Shown here one piece after another: positions 51,166-59,010 of a DNA stretch of 64,000 nt; the first letter of the stretch is position 1; every line of letters begins with the position of its first letter. The stretch covers positions 708,064 through 772,063 of the forward strand of contig JALQCY010000001.1 in NCBI GenBank assembly GCA_023241745.1. The letters are read 5' to 3'. Below the pieces are notes generated by a model, which was given only the letters and a program-made list of their open reading frames with translations, searched no databases and was not told where the DNA came from. This DNA comes from Isoptericola peretonis. GTDB taxonomy: Bacteria > Actinomycetota > Actinomycetes > Actinomycetales > Cellulomonadaceae. Both the position numbers and the translations under genes were made by a program.

Positions 51166-53144
51166 TGTCCCGCTCCGGAGGACCCACGATCGACGAGGTG
51201 GCCACGGCCGCCGGGGTGTCCCGGGCGACCGTCTCGCGGGTGATGAACGGCCGCTCGTCCGTGGCCACCGACATCGCCGAGCGGGTGCGCACCGCCGCCC
51301 AGGAGCTGCGGTACCAGCCGAGCCGCGTGGCGCGCAGCCTGTCGCTCGGCCGCACCAACTCCGTCGCGCTGGTCGTGCCCGACCTCGCCAACCCGATGTT
51401 CCAGCAGATCCTGCGGGGCACGATGGCGGCCGCCGCCCCGCACGACTACCGCGTGCTCGTGGCGGAGACCGCGGAGAACACCGGTGACGAGGCGGAGGTG
51501 GCGCTCGAGGCGCGGCAGCGGTGCGACGCGCTGGTGCTCGCCGCGCCCCGCACCTCGGAGGAGGCGCTGCGCGACCTGCTGCCGCGCCTCGAGCCGGTCG
51601 TGGTGATCAACCGGCACGTCCCCGGCCTCACGGTGCCGAGCGTGCGCGTCGACTACGCGGCCGGGGTGCGCAGCATGGTCGACCACCTCGTGGCCCTGGG
51701 GCACCGCGAGCTCGCCTATGCGGCGGGCCCCCGGTCCAGCGCCTCGAACGCGCTGCGTGCCCGCGCCCTCGACGACGCCCGCGAGCGCCACCCCGGCCTG
51801 CGCGTCACGACCGTGCCCTGCGGCCCCACCGTCGACGCCGGCTACCGCGCCGCGGACCGGGTGCTGGCGACGGGCGCCACGGGCGTGATCGCGTTCAACG
51901 ACCTCGTCGCGTTCGGCCTCCTCGCCCGGCTCAACGAGGCCGGCGTGGCGGTGCCCGGCGACCTCTCGATCGCCGGCTTCGACGACATCGAGCTCGCCCG
52001 GTACGCGACGCCGTCGCTCACCACCGCCGCCGTGCCGCAGGCCGACCTCGGCCGGCGAGCCTGGGAGCTGCTGCACGCGCGCGTGCTCGGCGCCGAGCGC
52101 GCCCGCCCGGCCGCCGGCGACGAGGTCGCGCTGCACGTGACGCCCGGCCTGGTGGTGCGCGGCAGCACCGGGCCGGTGCCACCCGCGCGACGCCTCGGCG
52201 TGACGTCGGCCGACCTCGCGTCGCGCGCCCACGCCCGCGACGAGCAGGTGCGGGCCCGCTGGCGGGAGGCCGACGACGACTGGGTGCTGGGACTCGGCGA
52301 CGACCGGCCGCTGGGCCGGTACTCCCGCGGCGCGTCGATGCCGGGGGTGCACAGCCCGCGCCCGTTCCTGCACCCGGTGCACTCGCTGCGGGGCGTGGCG
52401 ATGACCGCCAAGAGCCCGGTGGACCACCGTCACCACTACGGCGTGTCGATGGCCGTGGCCGACGTCGACGGCACCAGCCACTGGGGCGGGCGCACCTACG
52501 TGCGCGACCAGGGGCCGACGCTGCTGGCCAACCACGGCCGGCAGCAGGTGTCGGGGACGGTCGTGACCGACGACGGCGCCACCCTCGTGCAGCAGCTGAG
52601 CTGGCTCGACGAGCGCGGGGGCGTGCAGCTCACGGAGGAACGGCGCCTGACCGCCGTCGTGCTGCCCGAGGTCGACGCGTGGGCGCTCGGCTGGCACGGC
52701 ACCCTGCGGGCGGGCGACGCGGACGTGGAGATCGGCAGCCCGGCCACGAACGGGCGCCCCGGCGCCGGGTACGGCGGGTGGTTCTGGCGGCTCCCGTCGG
52801 GGGACGAGGCCCGCGCCGTCACCCCCGCCGGACCGGACGTGCACGGGTCGCGGCACCCGTGGGTCGCCGTCACCCGGCGCTCGGGGAGCGCGTGGACCAC
52901 CCTCGTGCTGGCGCAGCGGCCCGGCGTCGGCTCCCCGGAGCCGTCCCCGTGGTTCGCCCGTGTCACCGACTACGTGGGGCTCGGTCCCGCCCTCGCCTGG
53001 GACACCGTGCGGCGCGTCCGGGCCGGGTCGGCGCTCGACGTCCGGCTCGTGGCCACGGTCGTGGACCGACGCCTGGACGCCGACGAGGCGCAGCAGGTCG
53101 TGGACCTCGCCGTCGCCCGGGTGGGTGCCGCCGGGGCCGCGTGA
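51165..53144 (+). CDS. LacI-family regulator fused to a DUF6807 (PmoA-like) domain, copy 2
   Basis: 659 aa, same architecture as 17908-19869. HTH 8-57 (TIDEVATAAGVSRATVSRVM); core 65-335 (VALVVPDLANPMFQQILRG, GFDDIELARYATP); DUF6807 about 368-659 with HSPRPFLHPVHSL, PVDHRHHYGVSMAV, DVDGTSHWGGRTYV, NHGRQQ, GSPATNGRPGAGYGG. The recognition helices of the two paralogues are nearly identical, which explains why both sit beside the same operator. The ATG overlaps the GH43 stop by one base (TGATG), so it is translated with GH43 and made when the operon is expressed. The linker between core and DUF6807 is not conserved between copies. Confidence 0.88.
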   Translation: MSRSGGPTIDEVATAAGVSRATVSRVMNGRSSVATDIAERVRTAAQELRYQPSRVARSLSLGRTNSVALVVPDLANPMFQQILRGTMAAAAPHDYRVLVAETAENTGDEAEVALEARQRCDALVLAAPRTSEEALRDLLPRLEPVVVINRHVPGLTVPSVRVDYAAGVRSMVDHLVALGHRELAYAAGPRSSASNALRARALDDARERHPGLRVTTVPCGPTVDAGYRAADRVLATGATGVIAFNDLVAFGLLARLNEAGVAVPGDLSIAGFDDIELARYATPSLTTAAVPQADLGRRAWELLHARVLGAERARPAAGDEVALHVTPGLVVRGSTGPVPPARRLGVTSADLASRAHARDEQVRARWREADDDWVLGLGDDRPLGRYSRGASMPGVHSPRPFLHPVHSLRGVAMTAKSPVDHRHHYGVSMAVADVDGTSHWGGRTYVRDQGPTLLANHGRQQVSGTVVTDDGATLVQQLSWLDERGGVQLTEERRLTAVVLPEVDAWALGWHGTLRAGDADVEIGSPATNGRPGAGYGGWFWRLPSGDEARAVTPAGPDVHGSRHPWVAVTRRSGSAWTTLVLAQRPGVGSPEPSPWFARVTDYVGLGPALAWDTVRRVRAGSALDVRLVATVVDRRLDADEAQQVVDLAVARVGAAGAA

Positions 53145-53187
53145 GGCGGTCCCGCCGCCCGGCGGGTGCGGGGTCGCGGGTCCTGCC

Positions 53188-53193
53188 TAGGCT
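53188..53193 (+). promoter_or_regulatory. Probable -10 box of the membrane protein gene (leaderless)
   Basis: TAGGCT followed by 6 nt and GTG 53200. Confidence 0.45.
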
Positions 53194-53199
53194 GACCCC

Positions 53200-53811
53200 G
53201 TGACCTCGGCACCGGAGACCGCGCGCGTCCCGGCGGCCTGGCGCCCGGCGCCGGGGCGGCCGACGTGGGGGATCGCGCTGGGCGACGTCGTGCGGGTCGG
53301 GGCGCTGGTGAGCGTGCTCCTGGCCGTGGCGGCGGCCGACGGGATCGCCGTCTCCCTGTTCCTCCTCGTGCTGGGCGGCTCGGTGGTGCCGCGGGCGACC
53401 GGTGCTCCCGCCGTGCTCGACGTGACGTGCGGCGTCGCGATGCTCGCTGCCGCATGGTGCGCCCGGCTCGGCTGGTACGAGCGGGTCGAGGTGCTCGACC
53501 TGCTGGTGCACGCCGTCGCGACCGGGGCGCTCGCGGCGCTGGCGCACCAGGTGCTGACGCGCGTGCGCACGACCGGCTCCCGGGTGCGGCCGCGGGCGTC
53601 GGCGGCGGTGACCGTCCTCGCGCTGGGCGCGCTGCTCGCCGTCGTGTGGGAGGTCCTCGAGATCGCGGGCCACACCCTGCTCGACGACAGCATCCACGTC
53701 ACCCTCCCGGACACCGTCGGCGACCTCGCCGCAGCGCTCGTGGGAAGCGTCGCGGCCGCAGGGCTCGTCGCCCGGGCCCCGGTGCGGACGACCGTCCGGG
53801 GGCTCCCGTGA
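53200..53811 (+). CDS. Integral membrane protein, YjdF/DUF2238-like
   Basis: 203 aa, about five hydrophobic helices (VVRVGALVSVLLAVAAADGIA, AALVGSVAAAGLVARAP). Between them are VLDLLVHAVATGALAALAHQ and LLAVVWEVLEIAGHTLLDDS followed by DTVGDLAAALVG; the W-E-x2-E and D-x2-D/N-x5-G pattern is typical of the DUF2238/YjdF membrane family of unknown function. GTG start in leaderless position. It overlaps the following GT2 gene by 4 nt (GTGA), so the two probably act together in an envelope process. Confidence 0.68.
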   Translation: MTSAPETARVPAAWRPAPGRPTWGIALGDVVRVGALVSVLLAVAAADGIAVSLFLLVLGGSVVPRATGAPAVLDVTCGVAMLAAAWCARLGWYERVEVLDLLVHAVATGALAALAHQVLTRVRTTGSRVRPRASAAVTVLALGALLAVVWEVLEIAGHTLLDDSIHVTLPDTVGDLAAALVGSVAAAGLVARAPVRTTVRGLP

Positions 53812-54560
53812 CGCCCGACCCGCCCACCTTGCCCAGCTTGCCCACCGTGTCCGTCGTCGTCCCCGCCCGGGACGACGCCGACGCGCTCGGGAGATGCCTC
53901 GCCCTGCTCGCGGAGCAGACCCAGGCCCCCTTCGAGGTCGTGGTGGTGGACAACGCGTCCGTCGACGCCACCGCCTCCGTCGCGCGGCACGCGGGGGCGA
54001 TCGTGGTCCACGAGCCGCGGGTCGGCATCCCCGCGGCCGCGGCGGCCGGGTACGACGCGGCGCGGGGTGAGGTCGTGGCACGGCTCGACGCCGACTCCGA
54101 GCCCGGCCCCGGCTGGGTACGGTCGATCGCGGAGCGCATGGCCTCGGACCCCGCGCTCGAGGCGGTGACGGGCGCAGGCACCTTCACCGACCTCCGGGGC
54201 GGGCGATGGGCGTGCGCGCTGTACCTCGGCGCGTACTACGCCAGCACCCGGATGGCGCTCGGCCACACGGCGTTGTGGGGCTCGAGCATGGCGTTCCGCC
54301 GCAGCACGTGGTGGGCCGTGCGCGAGCGGGTCGAGCGCGTGGACCCCGAGGTGCACGACGACCTGGACCTGGCGTTCGCGCTCGGACCCCGGCGCCGGAT
54401 CGTGCGCGACCGGCGGCTGCGGGTCGGGGTGTCCGCACGCTCGTTGCGGCACGCGCGCCGCCGCCGGCTCGCCCGGGCGGTGCGCACGCTGCGGCTGAAC
54501 TGGGCCGTCATGCCGCCGTGGGAGCGCTGGCGCGTGCGCCTCGTCGGGACGGCGCGGTAG
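53808..54560 (+). CDS. Glycosyltransferase family 2
   Basis: 250 aa GT-A enzyme. VSVVVPARDDADALGRCLALL at the start, FEVVVVDNASVDAT, and the metal-binding DxD-like segment VARLDADSEPGPGWV. Acceptor region WGSSMAFRRSTWWAVRERV and VHDDLDLAFAL (the D-x-D/ED catalytic region). No membrane segment. GTG 53808 overlaps the membrane protein stop. Likely transfers a sugar to a lipid or wall component; substrate unknown. Confidence 0.83.
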   Translation: MTPDPPTLPSLPTVSVVVPARDDADALGRCLALLAEQTQAPFEVVVVDNASVDATASVARHAGAIVVHEPRVGIPAAAAAGYDAARGEVVARLDADSEPGPGWVRSIAERMASDPALEAVTGAGTFTDLRGGRWACALYLGAYYASTRMALGHTALWGSSMAFRRSTWWAVRERVERVDPEVHDDLDLAFALGPRRRIVRDRRLRVGVSARSLRHARRRRLARAVRTLRLNWAVMPPWERWRVRLVGTAR

Positions 54561-54614
54561 TCCGCCCGCCGGGCGCCTGAGGCGTCGGACGTATTGGTAA
54601 CGCTCACTGAACTA

Positions 54615-54660
54615 TTGACGCGGGCGCCATCCTCGACTACTTTGCGAGAAACCGGTTTCT
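54615..54660 (+). promoter_or_regulatory. Promoter and LacI-type operator of the giant pectinase gene
   Basis: TTGACG (54615-54620), 17 nt, TACTTT (54638-54643), then the perfect palindrome AGAAACCGGTTTCT (54647-54660) at the expected transcription start. Same operator family as 17821 and 49544. Confidence 0.75.
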
Positions 54661-54769
54661 GAGGCGTTTCCGGTCGCAGAGCGCGACGGGCACGGGAAGA
54701 CCGACACCGATGTCGGCCGCTCGTCCCGGCCCGAGGGCCGCCGGCCCGAGTCTCACGAGAGGCGCGACG

Positions 54770-57700
54770 ATGCCCTTCCCGCCAGACCATCGACACTCCC
54801 CGCACCACACCGACCCTCCTCGCACCGACCCGGGCCACCGGGTCGGTCGTGCGCGGCGGATCGCGGCCGCTCTGGCCGGCCCGGTGCTCGTCCTGACACT
54901 GCTCGCGCCGGCGGCGCACGCCTCGACCGACCTCGCCCCCGCCCACGGCCTCGACGCCGACGCGGCGGGACGGGCGCTGCTGCACCGCATCGGGGCCTCG
55001 CCGGCGACGAGCGCGGACGGTCCGGTGTGGTCCCCCACCGCCACCGGCTTCGCCTCGGTCCCCACCCACGAGCTGCCGCACGGCACCACGGGCGGCGCCG
55101 GCGGCCGCACCGTCACCGCCCGCGACGCCGCGGACCTGGCCGCGTACGCCGCCGCCGACGAACCGCTGACCATCCTCGTGAAGGGGTCGCTCGACGTGAC
55201 CCCGTTCGGCTCGATGATCGACGTCGCCAGCGACAAGACGATCGTCGGCGCGGCGTCCGGCGGCGAGCTCGTCGGCGGCGGGCTGCGGCTCCTCGAGGTC
55301 GAGAACGTCATCATCCGCAACCTGACGTTCCGCGACTCGTACGTCGCGGCCGACTGGGACGGCAAGAGCGCGGACAACGACAACGACGGCATCCGCATCG
55401 ACACGTCCCACCACGTGTGGGTGGACCACAACGAGTTCGCCCGCCTCGGCGACGGCCAGCTCGACGTCCGCAAGGACTCCACCGCCGTGACGGCGTCGTG
55501 GAACTACTTCCACGACCACAACAAGACGCTCGGCGTCGGGTGGACGGACAACGTCGTGACCACCCTGACGCTGCACCACAACCGGTTCTCCAACGTGCAC
55601 CAGCGCAACGGCAGCATCGACAACGTCGCGCTCGGGCACCTCTACAACAACTGGCTGTCGGGCGTGAGCTCCTACGGGACGACGTCGCGCGGGGGCTCGA
55701 GCCTGCTCGTGGAGTCGAGCGTGTTCGAGGACGCACGCAACCCGCTCATCCTCAGCGGCGACGGCGCCCGCCTGCACCAGCGCGGCAACGTGTTCCGCGG
55801 CACGTGGGGCGACGAGCCTGCAGAGACGGGGCCCACCTTCGAGGCCTCCGACCACTACGCCTACACGGCCGATGACGCAGACGACGTCGTGGACCTCCTG
55901 ACCCGGTACGCCGGCACGCGCACGTCGACAGAGCGGGTGGGCCGGCGGATCACGGTGGCGCAGGACGGCACCGGCGACCACCTCTCGGTGCACGCCGCCG
56001 TCGGCGCGGCCGCGCGGGCGGACCACCCCGTGGAGATCGTCGTCGAGCCCGGCACCTACCGCGAGGTGGTCTCCGTGTGGCCCGGGGCCGAGGGGCTGAC
56101 CCTGCGCGGGGCGACCGGCGACCCCGAGGACGTCGTCATCACGTACGACAAGAGGTCGAGCGACTGGCCCACCGTCGACGTGCGCGCCGACGACGTCACC
56201 CTGCGCCACCTCACCCTCGAGAACGCCTACGACGAGGCGGCGAACGGCCCCGCCGAGGCGCTCGCCGTGCGGTCCACGGGTGCCCGGACCGTGCTGGACG
56301 ACGTGCGGGTGCTCGGCGACCGCGACCTGTCGGCCACCGACGTCGACCCGGCGGCGGCGGGCGCGGCGCTCCTCGAACGGATCCGCGCCCCCCGGACGAC
56401 GACGGCGGACGGCCCGGTCTGGTCGCCCGTCGCCACCGGCTTCGCCGCCACACCGACCGACGAGCTGCCGCACGGCACGACCGGTGGGGCCGGGGGCCGC
56501 ACCGTCACGGTGCGCGACGCCGCGGGGCTCGCCCGCTGGGCCGCCGTCGAGGGGCCGGTGACGATCCTCGTGAAGGGCAGCGTCGACGTCGAGCCGTTCG
56601 GGTCGATGATCGCGGTGGCGAGCGACAAGTCGATCGTGGGCGCCGGCCGCCACGCCGAGCTGGTGGGCGGCGGCCTGTTCCTCGACAGCGTGCACAACGT
56701 CGTCGTGCGGAACCTGACGTTCCGCGACTCGTACGTCCCGGCCGACTGGGACGGCAAGAGCGCGGACAACGACAACGACGGCATCCGCATCGACACGTCC
56801 CACCACGTGTGGATCGATCACAACGAGCTCGCACGGCTGGGCGACGGCCTGATCGACGTCCGCAAGGACTCGACGGCCGTCACGCTGTCCTGGAACTACC
56901 TGCACGACCACAACAAGACCGTGGGCGTGGGCTGGACCAGCAACGTGGTCACCGAGATCACGATGCACCACAACCGGTTCGCGAACACCTACCAGCGCAA
57001 CGCGAGCATCGACAACGTGGCCGCCGGGCACCTGTACAACAACTGGTTCGACGGTCAGACGCACTACGGCACGATGTCGCGCGGGGCGTCGCAGCTCGTC
57101 GTGGAGTCGAGCGTGTACTCGAACGGTGAGGACGCGATCGTCGCCAAGGACCCGGCCTCGAAGGTCGACTCGCGCGACAACCGTTTCACGGCGATCCGGG
57201 GCCGCAAGGACGACACCGGGCCGACGTTCGACCCGGCCGCGCGCTACGCGTACACGGCCGACGACGTGGACGACGTGGTCCGGATCGTGTCGGACGGCGC
57301 CGGGCCGCTGGGATCCCCGGAACGGGTCGGTCGCACGGTCACCGTGGCGCTCGACGGCAGCGGGGACTTCGCGTCGGTCGGGGCCGCCGTGGGCGCGGCG
57401 TCCCGCGCCGACCACGACGTCGAGATCGTCGTCGATCCGGGCACCTACCGCGAGGTGGTGCGGGTGTGGCCGGGCGCGGACGGGCTGACGATCCGCGGCG
57501 CCACGGGCGACCCCGAGGACGTGGTGCTCACCTACGACCTCGCGGCCGGCCAGGCGAAGTTCTACGGCGGCACGTTCGGTCACACCGGGTCCCCCACGCT
57601 CGCCGTGCTGGCCGACGACGTGACGCTGCGGGACCTCACCGTGGAGAACGCGTACGACGAGGCCGCGAACGGCGGGAGCCAGGCGCTCGCGCTGCGGACG

Positions 57701-58291
57701 GCTGGCGACCGCGTGGTGCTCGACGACGTCCGGCTGCTCGGCAACCAGGACACGTTCCTCGTCGACCCGGGCTCGGGCCCCACGGCGTCGCGCGTGTACG
57801 TCACGGACTCGTACGTCGAGGGCGACGTCGACTTCGTCTACGGCGGCGGCACCCTCGTCGTCGAGGACTCGGAGATCCGCTCGCTCGACCGCGGCTCCGC
57901 GACGAACAACGGGTACGTGGCCGCGCCGGCCACCGTGCCGGGCGGCATGGGCTTCCTGTTCACGGGCAGCCGGTTCACGTCCGACGCCGCGGCGGGCACC
58001 GTGTTCCTCGGGCGTCCGTGGCACCCGAGCAGCAACCCGCTCGTCGACCCGTCCGTCGTGGTGCGCGACTCGTGGCTGGACGCGCACGTCGGCACCCCCG
58101 CCTGGTCGGACATGAGCGGCTGGTCCTGGCGGGACGACTTCATGCGCGAGCACGGCAACTCCGGCCCGGGCGCCGCGCCCGCCGGCGAGGTCGTCGACGG
58201 ACGCCCGCAGCTGACCGGTGGGGAGGCCGCTCGGTACACCCGGGAAGCCTTCCTGTCCGGTGCCGACGGCTGGGCTCCCTGGCGCGGCTGA
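54770..58291 (+). CDS. Secreted multidomain pectinase: PL1 - partial CE8 - PL1 - CE8
   Basis: 1173 aa from ATG 54770 (GAGAGGCG upstream; ATG 54710 would add 20 residues). Residue numbers below count from 54710. Long basic N-region and signal peptide to about 71 (LAGPVLVLTLLAPAAHA). PL1 copy 1 at 103-400 and copy 2 at 567-860, both with DNDNDGIRIDTSHHVWVDHN or its near twin. After each comes a pectin methylesterase (CE8) start: RITVAQDGTGDHLSVHAAVG (413) and VTVALDGSGDFASVGAAVG (877). Only the second CE8 is whole, with GNQDTFLVD, GDVDFVYGGG (catalytic Asp pair) and FLGRPW (Arg). The first breaks off at VLGDRDL (about 540), before its catalytic residues. The two halves repeat with a 464-codon period. 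Both PL1 copies have QRNxSIDN where the other PL1 here has the RxPxxR arginine motif. Acts on methylated homogalacturonan. Confidence 0.88.
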   Translation: MPFPPDHRHSPHHTDPPRTDPGHRVGRARRIAAALAGPVLVLTLLAPAAHASTDLAPAHGLDADAAGRALLHRIGASPATSADGPVWSPTATGFASVPTHELPHGTTGGAGGRTVTARDAADLAAYAAADEPLTILVKGSLDVTPFGSMIDVASDKTIVGAASGGELVGGGLRLLEVENVIIRNLTFRDSYVAADWDGKSADNDNDGIRIDTSHHVWVDHNEFARLGDGQLDVRKDSTAVTASWNYFHDHNKTLGVGWTDNVVTTLTLHHNRFSNVHQRNGSIDNVALGHLYNNWLSGVSSYGTTSRGGSSLLVESSVFEDARNPLILSGDGARLHQRGNVFRGTWGDEPAETGPTFEASDHYAYTADDADDVVDLLTRYAGTRTSTERVGRRITVAQDGTGDHLSVHAAVGAAARADHPVEIVVEPGTYREVVSVWPGAEGLTLRGATGDPEDVVITYDKRSSDWPTVDVRADDVTLRHLTLENAYDEAANGPAEALAVRSTGARTVLDDVRVLGDRDLSATDVDPAAAGAALLERIRAPRTTTADGPVWSPVATGFAATPTDELPHGTTGGAGGRTVTVRDAAGLARWAAVEGPVTILVKGSVDVEPFGSMIAVASDKSIVGAGRHAELVGGGLFLDSVHNVVVRNLTFRDSYVPADWDGKSADNDNDGIRIDTSHHVWIDHNELARLGDGLIDVRKDSTAVTLSWNYLHDHNKTVGVGWTSNVVTEITMHHNRFANTYQRNASIDNVAAGHLYNNWFDGQTHYGTMSRGASQLVVESSVYSNGEDAIVAKDPASKVDSRDNRFTAIRGRKDDTGPTFDPAARYAYTADDVDDVVRIVSDGAGPLGSPERVGRTVTVALDGSGDFASVGAAVGAASRADHDVEIVVDPGTYREVVRVWPGADGLTIRGATGDPEDVVLTYDLAAGQAKFYGGTFGHTGSPTLAVLADDVTLRDLTVENAYDEAANGGSQALALRTAGDRVVLDDVRLLGNQDTFLVDPGSGPTASRVYVTDSYVEGDVDFVYGGGTLVVEDSEIRSLDRGSATNNGYVAAPATVPGGMGFLFTGSRFTSDAAAGTVFLGRPWHPSSNPLVDPSVVVRDSWLDAHVGTPAWSDMSGWSWRDDFMREHGNSGPGAAPAGEVVDGRPQLTGGEAARYTREAFLSGADGWAPWRG

Positions 58292-58311
58292 CCACCGTGT
58301 CGTGCGGACGT

Positions 58312-58347
58312 TCTCGGGGGGAGATCGATGTCGATCTCCCCCCGAGA
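58312..58347. terminator. Perfect hairpin after the giant pectinase gene
   Basis: 17-bp perfect arms (58312-58328, 58331-58347), loop TG, 20 bp after the stop. Its outer sequence (TCTCGGGG, GATCACGCCC) resembles the palindromes at 1-52 and 9469-9530. Confidence 0.75.
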
Positions 58348-58474
58348 TCACGCCCGTGACGGGGCCCGCAGCTGCGCGCGCGGACGTGGCGTCGGGGCAG
58401 TAGGGTCGACGACGGATCCGGCCGCTGTCGCGGCCCTCGGAAGCACCCCATCCCCCGTGGCCACAGGAGGCTGC

Positions 58475-58498
58475 ATGGTTCCGGACGTGCGCACGTGA
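58475..58498 (+). promoter_or_regulatory. Seven-codon leader ORF overlapping the HATPase start
   Basis: ATG 58475 with a strong AGGAGG Shine-Dalgarno encodes MVPDVRT and stops at TGA 58496-58498, overlapping the GTG start of the next gene (GTGA). Suggests delivery of ribosomes by termination-reinitiation. Confidence 0.45.
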
Positions 58499-59010
58499 CG
58501 CCCCTCGAGGCGGCACCGGTCGGGCGGCTCGACGTCGTCGGGTCGTGGACCGTGCGCAGCGTCGACGAGCTCGCCGACGTCCGCGCGGAGCTCGAGAACC
58601 GGCTGCCGTGCGACTGTCCCGCCGCACGGGTCGGCCCGTCCGACGACGTCGGCGGGCTGTCCGGGCTGCAGCGCATGGTGCTCGTCGCGAGCGAGCTCGT
58701 CGCGAACGCGCTGGAGCACGCGCGGCCGCCCGTGGTCGCGCGGCTGCTCTGCGACGGGCAGGTCGCGGTGCTCGACGTCGTCGACCGCAGCCCCGACGCA
58801 CCACCTGTCGTCCCGCACGACCGGGAGCCCGGCGAGGGCGGCCACGGTCTGCGGCTCGCGGAGACGGTCGCCGACCGCGTCGGCTGGTACCGCACCGACC
58901 GCGGCGAGAAGCACGTGTGGGCCCAGTTCGCGACCCCCCACCCCGACGCCGCACCGCGAGACCTGGCCTCGAACGGCGCGGCGTCGGGCGGGTCCTACCG
59001 CGGCGTGTAG
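58495..59010 (+). CDS. HATPase-domain protein (anti-sigma factor/serine kinase-like)
   Basis: 171 aa GHKL ATP-binding protein of the RsbW/SpoIIAB-like actinobacterial type. N-box VLVASELVANALEHARPP (E-x3-N), G1-like VVDRSPDAPPVVP, G2 GGHGLRLAETVAD. The N-terminal ~45 residues are less typical. No STAS or sigma gene is adjacent. GTG 58495 is the only start that fits the frame; a seven-codon leader ORF feeds into it. The end overlaps the 3' end of convergent rhaB by 16 bp. Confidence 0.8.
   Translation: MTPLEAAPVGRLDVVGSWTVRSVDELADVRAELENRLPCDCPAARVGPSDDVGGLSGLQRMVLVASELVANALEHARPPVVARLLCDGQVAVLDVVDRSPDAPPVVPHDREPGEGGHGLRLAETVADRVGWYRTDRGEKHVWAQFATPHPDAAPRDLASNGAASGGSYRGV

Noticed and set aside
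55300..56850. Possibility that the PL1-CE8 duplication is an assembly artefact
   Set aside because: Copies differ at many positions outside the 74-nt identical stretch and the first CE8 is truncated at a defined point; long reads would settle it.
32754..59010. Partner-switching module from the STAS protein (32754) and the HATPase (58495)
   Set aside because: They are 25 kb apart with no shared context or sigma factor; a functional link would be speculation.
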